Source: Cyanobacteria bacterium GSL.Bin1 (GTDB lineage: Bacteria; Cyanobacteriota; Cyanobacteriia; Cyanobacteriales; Rubidibacteraceae). From it: a stretch of DNA of 64,000 nucleotides. The stretch is from assembly GCA_009909085.1 (NCBI GenBank), contig JAAANX010000083.1, positions 1-64,000 on the forward strand, in the 5' to 3' direction. The translations under genes and the position numbers were made by a program. Of the stretch, positions 15,058-23,809 are shown in pieces; position 1 is the stretch's first letter, and each line of letters starts with the position of its first letter. The notes beneath the pieces were generated by a model that saw nothing but the letters and a program-made list of their open reading frames with translations, did no database searches and was not told where the DNA came from.

Positions 15058-15687
15058 ATGAAAAAGTTAACGTCAAAGCCCAATGATTTAAGAAATTTTC
15101 TTGAGAAACTTTTACTGATTGCAGTGATTGCAGGAACGACGGTTGCAATTCAGACACAGCAAATTGCTTGGGGGTTCATTCCAATCGCGATCGCGCTGAT
15201 TATCAACAATCTGAATCGAAAAAAAGAGCAGCGATCGCAGCAACATCGCTCTCATCATCTAGAAACTTTACTGCAAAGTAGTGAAACCGAACAAGAAAAT
15301 CAGCAAATTAACTTCTTAGACTTACAAAAGCAAATTCAAGACGTTCAACAGGCATTGACTGAGTGGAAAGAAACCCACACTCAAAACTTAGAAGACATTC
15401 AAGGAACAGTTTCTGACTATCGGCAATTCAAAACGACTCAAGACAATCAATTAAAAACGCTGCAAACCCAACTCTCAGAAATTCAAGACCAATTCCATCA
15501 GTTGCAGACACTAGCAGCAAAGGAGTCTTCCCATCAAGAACAAATTAAAAACTTAAATGAGTGTTTACAACAACTCACGGAACTTTTAGATGCAATCGCG
15601 CAACGCCAAACGGAGGAAAGTCAACTCTTAAAAACTAAATTAAGCGAGCTTCAGTTAAAATTCAATCAATCTCAAGAAATTGACTAA
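15058..15687 (+). CDS. membrane-anchored coiled-coil protein
   Basis: A 209-aa protein of no family I recognise. Residues about 15-55 form two adjacent hydrophobic segments (LLLIAVIAGTTVAIQT and GFIPIAIALII), followed by a long Gln/Glu-rich coiled coil (about 60-205). ATG 15058 is preferred over TTG 15037 because GGGG precedes it. It follows terD by 69 bp in the same direction and could be cotranscribed. The topology resembles the protein encoded at 16822-17556 on the other strand. Confidence 0.6.
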   Translation: MKKLTSKPNDLRNFLEKLLLIAVIAGTTVAIQTQQIAWGFIPIAIALIINNLNRKKEQRSQQHRSHHLETLLQSSETEQENQQINFLDLQKQIQDVQQALTEWKETHTQNLEDIQGTVSDYRQFKTTQDNQLKTLQTQLSEIQDQFHQLQTLAAKESSHQEQIKNLNECLQQLTELLDAIAQRQTEESQLLKTKLSELQLKFNQSQEID

Positions 15688-15709
15688 TTCCTTTACTTCG
15701 GGTGGGTGA

Positions 15710-16825
15710 TTATTGCACCCTTTGCCATAAACGTTGAATCTCAGCTAATTCTTGCGCCTTAGGAGTCGATAAGGCTTGGTTGGCAGGATTGACCGCTGCA
15801 CCGGGAATATTTTGTCCCCAAGGACTATTGGCAACTGTACTGAGATCGATTTCAGAAATGGCAGGACGAAAACCATATTGAACAAATACCGCTTGTTGTT
15901 CGGGTTGGCGCAGAAAATTAATAAATGTTTTCCCTGCTTCGGCTGTTCCCCGATCTATATTGCGACGGACAATCCCCGCAGTGGAAACCGTTTCAATCGT
16001 GGGATCAAGATAATAAATTTGGTAACTTTGGTTGCGGGTTTGTTGCGCTTGTTCCCAACGATGTAAGGCAATACTTTCGTAAACGGTCGCGACATCAGCA
16101 TCATTGGGACCTCTAGTGATAAATTCTTGCAGGAGAATATCCGTCGAACGTGGGGGTAAATAAACTGAACGCTTGACTAAAGCAAATAGAGATTCTGTCT
16201 CCGCTTGTCGCAGCGCTTGTGATAAAGGGTCTCCAGTTTTGGATTGCGCCCACAAGCTGAGGGTCAACTGACCACTGTTAGAACGGGTGGGATTGGTGGT
16301 GATGAAATCAAAACTTCCCCAATCGGCAGATCCCCCAATCCGACCCCAATTTCCCTGCTGCATGGCATTTTCTAAACGTCGCCAGTCAAAGCGCCCGGAA
16401 GGAAATAAAATCTTTCCTCTCTCTTCCCAGGCAATCCCGACTAACATCGTCTTCGCGATCGCGCTGGGTTGTTCATAAAAGGCTTCTCCCTCCTGCCAAC
16501 GTTCGGCTAACTGTTCTAAAATCTGGCCATTGGCAGGAATTAAAACCGTTGGGTTAAAGTCATTGCGCTGGTTAATATAGTTATTCACCAAATCTTGCGA
16601 CCCCTGAAACTTCAATTCGAGATCAATTTGGGGATGGGCTTGTTCAAAGGTCGTTTCCAGCGTTTCTAACGGTTCTTTTAATTCTGTCCCACTAACCACA
16701 ACCACCGTTTTATTCAAACCCGGTAAGGGGACGTAACTCGCCCCAAGGGAAGCGACAATAATCGCGATCGAAATCCAAGTGTTCTTTTTTTGTTGCTTTT
16801 GTTGCGTCTCACGAGTGCTAGTCAT
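15710..16825 (-). CDS. extracellular solute-binding-like protein
   Basis: This 371-aa protein has an N-terminal signal anchor (WISIAIIVASLGASYVPLPG, about residues 16-35) and a periplasmic type II binding-protein fold: VVVVSGTELKEPLETLETTF, LELKFQGSQDLVN, TNPTRSNSGQLTLSLWA and a C-terminal NFLRQPEQQAVFVQYGFRPA. The TRSNSG motif is shared with the VWA protein at 19688-21400, so the two are related. No ABC permease or ATPase is adjacent, which argues against ordinary import. Its ATG overlaps the stop of the upstream coiled-coil gene by 4 bp. Confidence 0.75.
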   Translation of the reverse strand: MTSTRETQQKQQKKNTWISIAIIVASLGASYVPLPGLNKTVVVVSGTELKEPLETLETTFEQAHPQIDLELKFQGSQDLVNNYINQRNDFNPTVLIPANGQILEQLAERWQEGEAFYEQPSAIAKTMLVGIAWEERGKILFPSGRFDWRRLENAMQQGNWGRIGGSADWGSFDFITTNPTRSNSGQLTLSLWAQSKTGDPLSQALRQAETESLFALVKRSVYLPPRSTDILLQEFITRGPNDADVATVYESIALHRWEQAQQTRNQSYQIYYLDPTIETVSTAGIVRRNIDRGTAEAGKTFINFLRQPEQQAVFVQYGFRPAISEIDLSTVANSPWGQNIPGAAVNPANQALSTPKAQELAEIQRLWQRVQ

Positions 16826-17556
16826 GGTGCTTTACTAGTTAAGATATCCACGTTTTCTTGCAAACTATTGAGTTCTGCACTCAAATTTTGGAGTTCCGTC
16901 ACTTCATTCACATCCGCCAAATCGGCACTGCGTAACTTATTCTGTAGCTGTTGTAAAACCCCGGCTAAGTTTTGGATCGCGGTATTGAGGGCAATCACTT
17001 GTGCTTGTCGGGCGTCTTCTCCTTGCTGGGCTAAACGAATATTGCGCTGAACACTGTTTTGGAGGCCTTCTAACTGCTGACGAGAGGCACCAGAAGCTTT
17101 AGGCAATTTTGTTTGAATATCGGCGAGTTGGTGTTCTAACTCAGAGACCGAAAGTAAAGAATCCGACCCTTGGAACTTACGAGACAGGGTTTCAATTTGG
17201 GTGGGTAATTCCTGAGCGCGATCGCAGGCATATTGCACTTGGGTGAGGAGATCTAATGATAAAGAGGTATCGGACAAAGCGCGATCGGCTTCTTCTCGCA
17301 GCATTTCTGCTTTTTCTGCAACCGCTGTTGCCGTATGGCTTACTGCGGCTAAATCTTTTGCTAAGGCGGGGTTATCAATCAGCAGGGGGGCGGGGGCTCG
17401 TGATTTTTGAAAAGACGCACCGGCCGTCGCGATCGCGCCGGAGACAGGAAGAATCATATAGCTGGGTAACCCCACTAACCGCACACCGAGCACTAAAACC
17501 AGACCACCAATTAACACCGCGATCGGGTAATGGAGCGGATTAGCAAACCATTTCAT
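16822..17556 (-). CDS. two-TM coiled-coil membrane protein
   Basis: A 244-aa protein starting MKWFANPLHYPIAVLIGGLV. Two hydrophobic segments (about residues 10-25 and 29-45, VGLPSYMILPVSGAIAT) are followed by a long helical region with coiled-coil character. The start at 17556 is fixed by AGGAGG ideally spaced; the open frame extends further upstream but that part (LLAKPQLDLAVEDLNRR) is probably untranslated. It is coupled (4-bp overlap) to the solute-binding-like gene. Architecture recalls membrane partners in Ter-type stress loci; family not recognised. Confidence 0.65.
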   Translation of the reverse strand: MKWFANPLHYPIAVLIGGLVLVLGVRLVGLPSYMILPVSGAIATAGASFQKSRAPAPLLIDNPALAKDLAAVSHTATAVAEKAEMLREEADRALSDTSLSLDLLTQVQYACDRAQELPTQIETLSRKFQGSDSLLSVSELEHQLADIQTKLPKASGASRQQLEGLQNSVQRNIRLAQQGEDARQAQVIALNTAIQNLAGVLQQLQNKLRSADLADVNEVTELQNLSAELNSLQENVDILTSKAP

Positions 17557-18016
17557 CAACAACCTCCTATTCAAGTCCTCAACAGCTAGATCCAGCTGAG
17601 GTTTTGCTAACAATTTTACTGTAATCTGAAAACTTACTGTAGAAAAGATTTTGTCTGTGTCGCTTCGAGACTGAGCTAAAAGGATTACCTTTTCCTTCGT
17701 TTCATACTTGATCACTAACATTACTAATTGTGATGTTTTTAGATCGAAAGAAAAAAACCATAGTTATACTTGGTAAAGAGGCATCAAGTGTGATTTTTAA
17801 TTGATTTTACTATTCTAGAGAAATGTAATTTTATGTGACAAAAATCAATATAATTAAATTAATATTAGAAAAGTAATCACTCAAAAAATATGTTTAAAAA
17901 AATATTAAATTTATATAAGTTTTCTCAATCTATGTTGCAAATATCAGCTTTTCCTGAAAAAGTAGCAGCGGATACTATTTAGAATTAAAGTAACGATAAT
18001 ATACATTATTTAAGCC
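17557..18016. other. AT-rich intergenic region between divergent genes
   Basis: About 460 bp between divergently transcribed genes. It is strongly AT-rich, especially 17800-17960, and should hold both promoters. No gene, repeat or hairpin terminator was seen. Confidence 0.5.
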
Positions 18017-18541
18017 ATGGATACTTCTCTGATTTCGGCACAAGAAATACCAATTTTAATTATCGGTTATGGCAGTATCGAACAAGGAGATGCTTACGCT
18101 GGCTCGATGGTCGCAAAAGTGATCCAAGATTTAAAGCTGGAAAAAGTGAAAGCGCTCAGCGTTGATATGCTAACCCCAGCTTTAGCACCACTGATCTTAA
18201 AAGCAAAAACAGTTATTTTTGTTGGTTCTTATTATGTTTATGAACATATGAATCCAGAAATAATAATTAAGCATTTTTTACCACGAAACCTTACTGCTGA
18301 CTTTGATACGGGTTATGATTGCTCTCCGCAAAATTTATTGGCTTTTGTAGAATCAGTGTATCATAAACTGCCTGAAGCTTATTGGATCTTGATTCCAGCC
18401 ACTACTTATCGATTTCAAAATCATTTTTCTGCAACCACCAAAGCAGCAATGGAAGAGACTTTGAGATACTTTAGCCTTGAAGCTAATTTAGATCGATTTT
18501 TAGCTCAATCATCCTCGAATGAGTATGCTGTTTCCACCTAA
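18017..18541 (+). CDS. HybD-like hydrogenase maturation protease homologue
   Basis: This 174-aa protein has the HybD/HycI fold signature: ILIIGYGSIEQGDAYAGSMV near the N terminus in place of the usual LGxGNxLxxDDGxG, then LSVDMLTPALAPLI and FVGSYYVYEHMNPEI where the second and third metal ligands (Asp, His) would lie. The position of the first acidic ligand appears replaced (GDAYAG). No hydrogenase genes are in the window. It may be a diverged or inactive member. The upstream region is very AT-rich. Confidence 0.6.
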   Translation: MDTSLISAQEIPILIIGYGSIEQGDAYAGSMVAKVIQDLKLEKVKALSVDMLTPALAPLILKAKTVIFVGSYYVYEHMNPEIIIKHFLPRNLTADFDTGYDCSPQNLLAFVESVYHKLPEAYWILIPATTYRFQNHFSATTKAAMEETLRYFSLEANLDRFLAQSSSNEYAVST

Positions 18542-18557
18542 GAAGACTTGAATTTAG

Positions 18558-19637
18558 TTAAGAATGATCATCGAAACGGTTGCCTGCGCGGCAAATTGAT
18601 TGAGCAACTTCTAAACCGGACAGAAAAGCACTTTCAGCACTGGAGGCTAACTCATATTTTGAAGCAAATGCATCTCCTGCCAAATAGAGAGAAGGAAGCG
18701 AAGCTTGGATGAATTCCGGTGGTGAAAGAAAGGGGGCATCGAACTGAGCCAGGGGAGTGCTGTATCGCCAAAAATGCACTTGATCATCGAGAATATGGGC
18801 TTTGCCTAAATGTTCTCGCGCTGCAGCGATGAGTTCTTGAGCGCCTAAATGCCGACGTTCATTATCTTGATACTCCTGACTAAACTCAGCCGTGCCTTGT
18901 AAAGTGACAGTATAGTATTGAGAAGCAAGAGTTTTTTGAGAGTTACAAATCATCGAGTCTAGTTTTTCTCCTTGAATATGATAATAACTCCCTTGCTCAA
19001 AAGGAAGGGGGGCAGAAACAAGCAGTAATACCACTAAACACATTCGATAAGAAATCTGATTCAATCTTCTCAAGGAAGTGTCGAGTTGAGGCAAATGAGA
19101 GCGTTGTAAAAGCTGTAGGCTTTGAGGTAAGGGTGCAGTGAGGATTAGCAGCTCGCTGTCATACGTGCTGCCATCCTCTGCCGTCACTGTCCAACCCGCA
19201 GCATCACCATTCAAATTCACCACTTTGGTGCTGGTCTGAACATCAAGATTGGAAGCCAGATATTTGGCAATCTTCCGGATACCGTTAACCCCCCAATATT
19301 GTTTAACGTCAGTGGCACCGGACCGGAGTTCAATGAGTTCTAACTTCCGCCATTGGTCAAGCCAGGACTGAAATTCTGGGCTTTTTGCGCTCAGAAATTG
19401 TACCCCATAGTCACAGATTAAGCTTTCTGAGAAAGGATCTTGCTCTGAAATTTGATCAGATTTCCCTTTTGCCAACGAGGGAGGATTCATCCGACGGGTT
19501 GCCAAACGTCCGCCAATGCCTCTCCCTTTATCCAACACTTTGACCGTAAACCCCTGTGATTGCAGGTGAGTTGCTGCCACTAAACCCGTCAATCCCCCTC
19601 CAATGACCAAACAGTCCTTTCTCAAGTTGTTCTGCAT
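18558..19637 (-). CDS. renalase-like FAD/NAD(P) oxidoreductase
   Basis: The 359-aa protein has an N-terminal dinucleotide-binding motif CLVIGGGLTGLVAATHLQSQ and the flavin motif VLDKGRGIGGRLATRR, as in renalase-like amine oxidase family proteins of bacteria. YGVQFLSAKSPEFQSWL and the C-terminal LYLAGDAFASKYELASSAES (second FAD contact) complete the pattern. Members oxidise reduced nicotinamide isomers or unknown amines. It converges with the HybD-like gene and follows the VWA protein gene on the same strand by about 50 bp. Substrate is unknown. Confidence 0.75.
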   Translation of the reverse strand: MQNNLRKDCLVIGGGLTGLVAATHLQSQGFTVKVLDKGRGIGGRLATRRMNPPSLAKGKSDQISEQDPFSESLICDYGVQFLSAKSPEFQSWLDQWRKLELIELRSGATDVKQYWGVNGIRKIAKYLASNLDVQTSTKVVNLNGDAAGWTVTAEDGSTYDSELLILTAPLPQSLQLLQRSHLPQLDTSLRRLNQISYRMCLVVLLLVSAPLPFEQGSYYHIQGEKLDSMICNSQKTLASQYYTVTLQGTAEFSQEYQDNERRHLGAQELIAAAREHLGKAHILDDQVHFWRYSTPLAQFDAPFLSPPEFIQASLPSLYLAGDAFASKYELASSAESAFLSGLEVAQSICRAGNRFDDHS

Positions 19638-19687
19638 GACACTCTTCTTCTCCGTGACGGATTAAGTAAGCCCAGTTCCTAATCTCC

Positions 19688-21400
19688 CTAAAACTCTAAT
19701 TGTAAATCAGACATCAGTTGAGCAATGGTTTGTGGATTACCCTTGCGATAATAGCCCCCGTTCAGTTCTGCCATTTGTTGAAGCACATTGGGATTAAATT
19801 CCCCTTCCTTGCCATAACCCACAGTAAAGAAGGCAATCCGACGATCCGAGGAGAAATTATTTTGTTCTAATTGTTGAGTAAGGTTTTGGAGAGAAACTTG
19901 TGAGTTGGAATCTTCACCATCAGTCAAAATTAAGACAGCATTAATAGCCTCTTCCCGATAGTTTGTCTCTAACCAATTGCGAGCTTGTAACGCCGCATCG
20001 TACAATCGTGTTCCGCCATCGGCACGCAGGTTAGCAATAAACTGCATTCCCCGTTGTCGTCCTTCAGCCGTTCCATCTACTAGCACCGGTTCCTGAATTC
20101 TAAAGTCAAAATCGATTAAAGTAATTTTTTCTTTGGGACCTAGGTTTTCGATATAGGTGCGTAACGTGCTTTGTACCGCCGGTAATTTTGACCCAGCCAT
20201 TGACCCGGAAGAATCAACGACGACCACCACTTGCGACGGCTTTTTCGCGTAGTTTTGCCACGAAGTCAGCATCGCCTCGACCACTTCTGGAGAAGGCGGG
20301 CGTAAAGAATTGTAGGTGGCATTAGGATCAACGCCGTATTCCTGAGAAAATTTATTTCCTAACGCGACTCCCGGTACCCCTGGACGTAATCCAAGATCAG
20401 TCGCGATCACCTGAATCTCCTCAGAACGGAGAAACTCAATCACTTGCTCAGCGGCTGCTTGTTCTTGCTCATTGACCCAGGGCGCTTGCGGTAGAATGGC
20501 GCGTAAGTTGGAGGTAAACGTCGCTTTTGGATATACCGCTTCATAGCGGGTGGTATTGTTCGGGTTACTATTGGCTGCAATGACCAGAGATTCATAAACC
20601 GAAGCAATAGAGGCCCAAAACACACCATTGGCAACCATATCTTCCGCTAAACTGGCGGTGGAGGCGCCATAACGGGTGATTTTGCTTTCAATTTCTCGCA
20701 CTTGATCTTGATAAGTTTGGACATCAGCAACGGTCATTTGTTCCGGGGCTTTCCCGGAAACGCTGGCAAATTCGGCAACCAGAGTTTGTAAACCGGAATT
20801 AGAACGAGTCGGGGCAGTATGAACAAAGTTAATGGGTAAAGAGGGGCTATTTGACCCCAGTTGCTGATGATTATCGAATTTGACAAGGGTTTGGAATAAG
20901 TCTTCTTGTTGGCGTAAGTCGGGGGCTAACTCCGCTGTTGTCATAAAAACCATCGGGCTATTGGCAAGCAACGGTGCATCTGGAATATTTGGAATATAGT
21001 TTTGTCCGGGAAAAATTTGTTCAACCCGATATCGTAACTGAGCATGATAGATTTCTCCATCAACGGAAATTAAGGTGGGAAACTGAGGATCCGATGCGGA
21101 GAGACTCCCTGCATTGAGTTGTTGAGTAAGCGTCACAACTTCAGAAACAACATCACCGCTACCTTTAGTGTCACAAGTCAAATAAAAGCGTTCACCGGTT
21201 TCGAGTTTGGGGTTTTGTTGATTCAACCGTTCTGCTGCGCGATCGCAGAACATTTTTAAATCACTGCCCGCAAGAAATTTCACTTCAACCCCTTGCTGAT
21301 TACCATTAGTGCTCGGCGCATTATTCAGCTGACAGCCGGTGAAGAGAAAGGGACTCCCCATTGTTATTAACACAGTAAAATTTCGGATAAGATCACTCAT
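19688..21400 (-). CDS. lipoprotein with solute-binding and VWA domains
   Basis: A 570-aa protein: lipoprotein signal (IRNFTVLITMGSPFLFTGC, lipobox LFTGC), a binding-protein-like region (about 30-330, with TAPTRSNSGLQTLVAEFASV) and a C-terminal von Willebrand A domain (about 370-560) with the MIDAS motif VVDSSGSMAGSKL, then TRLYDAALQARNWL and LILTDGEDSNS. MIDAS implies Mg2+-dependent protein binding at the outer face of the membrane. ATG 21400 is selected because it places the signal peptide at the N terminus; starts up to 21454 are possible. It is related to the protein at 15710-16825. Confidence 0.8.
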   Translation of the reverse strand: MSDLIRNFTVLITMGSPFLFTGCQLNNAPSTNGNQQGVEVKFLAGSDLKMFCDRAAERLNQQNPKLETGERFYLTCDTKGSGDVVSEVVTLTQQLNAGSLSASDPQFPTLISVDGEIYHAQLRYRVEQIFPGQNYIPNIPDAPLLANSPMVFMTTAELAPDLRQQEDLFQTLVKFDNHQQLGSNSPSLPINFVHTAPTRSNSGLQTLVAEFASVSGKAPEQMTVADVQTYQDQVREIESKITRYGASTASLAEDMVANGVFWASIASVYESLVIAANSNPNNTTRYEAVYPKATFTSNLRAILPQAPWVNEQEQAAAEQVIEFLRSEEIQVIATDLGLRPGVPGVALGNKFSQEYGVDPNATYNSLRPPSPEVVEAMLTSWQNYAKKPSQVVVVVDSSGSMAGSKLPAVQSTLRTYIENLGPKEKITLIDFDFRIQEPVLVDGTAEGRQRGMQFIANLRADGGTRLYDAALQARNWLETNYREEAINAVLILTDGEDSNSQVSLQNLTQQLEQNNFSSDRRIAFFTVGYGKEGEFNPNVLQQMAELNGGYYRKGNPQTIAQLMSDLQLEF

Positions 21401-21563
21401 GATTTCAAACTTGTTCCGAGAAGATTGAGCCATTTCAATCATACTGCCATTCATTTTGGGTGGGAAGGATGAGTTAGGTCATTAAGGAATCCAACAGCCT
21501 TGAAGCGGTTGGCGTGTCAATATGATATAAATGATACAAATCGCTTTTAGCGCCATCTGAGCC

Positions 21564-22181
21564 ATGTACCCAGATCAAGATGAAGTTCGTCGCTTAATCG
21601 ACTTAATGCCAGCTTCGGGACGGATGTACACCAAAATTATTCCCAAGCCCCAGCAATCGCGCCTCATTGAAGCGCCTTTCCCTTTTCCTTGGCAGCAAGG
21701 CGCGCGACCCATTTACATTAATTTTGACCTGTGGACGGATCTCTTGCGAGGAGAACGAGATCTGGCATTACTACGTGCTGTTTGTTGGCTAACCGGAATT
21801 AAATGGTTTAAACCGGATTTGTACCAAGGGGTGGTTGTTGCGGGATTGATCGGTGCTGGCGTAGAAGCCGGGCAAGGGGATGCGATTGGTCTGTTGGTCA
21901 GTGGCGGTTTAGCGGTCTTAGCAGGAAGCCAGATTTGGCGCAAAACGCGCAGTGTGCAAACGGAATTAGATGCTGATGAAGCAGCCATCCGAGTGGCGCA
22001 ACGGCGAGGCTATGATGCAGAGGAAGCGGCCCAAGCCTTGTTAAGCAGTATCGAAAAAATTGCCGAAATTGAAGCGAGAAGTAGTCTTAGTTTTTCTGAG
22101 TTGGTGCGAATGCAAAATCTACGCAAATTAGCGGGTCGTTCTGCAGTGGGTGTGCCAGAAGGTGTCAAAAAAGAATTCTAA
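21564..22181 (+). CDS. DUF3318 domain protein
   Basis: A 205-aa protein of the cyanobacterial DUF3318 family, with its N-terminal hallmark EVRRLIDLMPASGRMYTKI and APFPFPW, and two hydrophobic stretches (GVVVAGLIGAGVEAG and AIGLLVSGGLAVLAGSQIW) consistent with membrane association. The C-terminal half is helical (ADEAAIRVAQRRGYDAEEAA). Function unknown. It precedes cofH by 53 bp in the same direction. Confidence 0.85.
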   Translation: MYPDQDEVRRLIDLMPASGRMYTKIIPKPQQSRLIEAPFPFPWQQGARPIYINFDLWTDLLRGERDLALLRAVCWLTGIKWFKPDLYQGVVVAGLIGAGVEAGQGDAIGLLVSGGLAVLAGSQIWRKTRSVQTELDADEAAIRVAQRRGYDAEEAAQALLSSIEKIAEIEARSSLSFSELVRMQNLRKLAGRSAVGVPEGVKKEF

Positions 22182-22234
22182 TCGCTAGAATCGGAACCAA
22201 TGATCTGTAATGGCAAAGTGTTTCTCGAAACAGT

Positions 22235-23419
22235 TTGACGCGACTCAACAAACAACCAAAACTTAGTGTGATTTCTACAGAACTGGACTCCCTTCTGAAG
22301 CAAGCGCAGGAGCAAAAACAACTGTCTCCTGAAGCGGGTAAATTATTACTGACTCAGACCGATCTTGCTGCCCGACAAACCATTCAAGAAACAGCAGACT
22401 GGCTTCGTCAACAACAAGTTGGAGAAACTGTTACCTATGTTGTGAATCGCAATATTAATTTTACGAATATTTGCGAGCAACATTGTAGTTTTTGTGCCTT
22501 CCGGCGCGATGAAGGTACAGACGGTGCCTATTGGCTCAACTTTGAGGAAATTTTGGGCAAGTGTGCCAATGCGGTAGAACGAGGCGCAACGGAAATTTGT
22601 ATGCAAGGGGGATTAAACCTGAGTGCTCAGATTAACGGTTCAGCTTTAGCTTATTATGAGGAGCTCGTGAAAACCATGAAAAGTGAGTTTCCGGATCTCC
22701 ACATTCATGCGTTTTCTCCCCAAGAGGTGCAATTTATCGCCCGACAAGATGGCATCAGTTATGAAACCGTCATCGGGGAATTAAAAGCGGCCGGTGTGGG
22801 TTCAATGCCGGGAACAGCAGCGGAAATTCTTGACGATCGCGCTCGCAAGATCATTTGCCCAGAAAAAATTAACACTCAAACGTGGTTAGAGATTGTCAGC
22901 ACAGCCCACCGCATGGGAATGCCAACCACTAGCACGATGTTATCGGGACATATTGAAACGCCACAACAACAAATTCACCATTTAGAACAGCTGCGATCGC
23001 TGCAAAAAATCGCGATCACGAACAACTATCCCGCTCGCATTACTGAGTTTATTCTCCTGCCCTTTGTCGGACAAGACGCTCCGAAACCGCTGCGGCAAAG
23101 AGTCGGACGAGATCAACCCATTTTAGAAGATGCCTTATTACTGACAGCAGTGGCGAGAATTTACCTCGGACAATGGATTCCCAATCATCAACCGAGTTGG
23201 GTGAAACTCGGGCTGGCGGGAGCAACCCAAGCCCTCAATTGCGGTTGTAACGATCTCGGCGGGACGTTAATGGAAGAACATATTACCACCATGGCAGGGG
23301 CGCAGGGCGGAACTTGCTTAGAAGTGGCCGACTTACAAGGCGCGATCGCTGCGGTTAATCGTCCCTACCAAGAACGAAACACACTGTATCAACCCCTTCC
23401 ACAGCCGGTTACATCTTAA
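22235..23419 (+). CDS. cofH: FO synthase subunit CofH
   Basis: This 394-aa radical SAM enzyme matches CofH, which joins 5-amino-6-ribitylaminouracil and tyrosine in synthesis of 8-hydroxy-5-deazaflavin; cyanobacteria use the product as a photolyase antenna. The cluster motif is [12 protein letters not shown] (CxxxCxxC, about residues 83-94), followed by [30 protein letters not shown] and [11 protein letters not shown], all CofH-typical. The start is TTG 22235; no SD is evident. cofG is not in the window. Confidence 0.93.
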   Translation: MTRLNKQPKLSVISTELDSLLKQAQEQKQLSPEAGKLLLTQTDLAARQTIQETADWLRQQQVGETVTYVVNRNINFTNICEQHCSFCAFRRDEGTDGAYWLNFEEILGKCANAVERGATEICMQGGLNLSAQINGSALAYYEELVKTMKSEFPDLHIHAFSPQEVQFIARQDGISYETVIGELKAAGVGSMPGTAAEILDDRARKIICPEKINTQTWLEIVSTAHRMGMPTTSTMLSGHIETPQQQIHHLEQLRSLQKIAITNNYPARITEFILLPFVGQDAPKPLRQRVGRDQPILEDALLLTAVARIYLGQWIPNHQPSWVKLGLAGATQALNCGCNDLGGTLMEEHITTMAGAQGGTCLEVADLQGAIAAVNRPYQERNTLYQPLPQPVTS

Positions 23420-23452
23420 ACCCTATCCTCATTGCTACTTAATCTTTAAACC

Positions 23453-23773
23453 ATGTATAACAATAACAATCACGACAACTCCCGCTATAGCCATAATGGT
23501 TCGCGCCCGTCCATGCAATCGCCATTTAGTGAAGATAATGATCACGGCTTTCCCTCTCCGTTATCTGAAGACAATTTAGACCAGCATTCCGATCAAAATT
23601 CACAACCTTTAAGTCCACAGGGCAAGGAAAACTTACGGTTATTACAGCGGTTTTACATTACACTCATCGTGACTGGGGTTGTCATTGGCGGGATTTTAAC
23701 CTTGGGAATCGCAAGCTTGATGCATCAATGGGATATGATTGATCCGCCGACCGAACAACAATTCAAGAATTAG
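23453..23773 (+). CDS. small single-TM membrane protein
   Basis: A 106-aa protein with a hydrophilic Asn/Ser/His-rich N-terminal half and one transmembrane segment near the C terminus (YITLIVTGVVIGGILTLGIA, about residues 71-90). Family not recognised. It lies between cofH and a TPR protein in the same direction, with 33- and 36-bp gaps. Confidence 0.6.
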   Translation: MYNNNNHDNSRYSHNGSRPSMQSPFSEDNDHGFPSPLSEDNLDQHSDQNSQPLSPQGKENLRLLQRFYITLIVTGVVIGGILTLGIASLMHQWDMIDPPTEQQFKN

Positions 23774-23809
23774 TGATTCGTTACGGCTCAATCTGGGGAG
23801 AAAAAAAGA

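Noticed and set aside
15710-16825. Call as the binding protein of an ABC importer
   Set aside because: No permease or ATPase gene is nearby, and its closest relative in the window is a VWA lipoprotein.
18017-18541. Call as an active hydrogenase maturation protease
   Set aside because: The metal-binding motif is altered and no hydrogenase gene is visible, so only homology is claimed.
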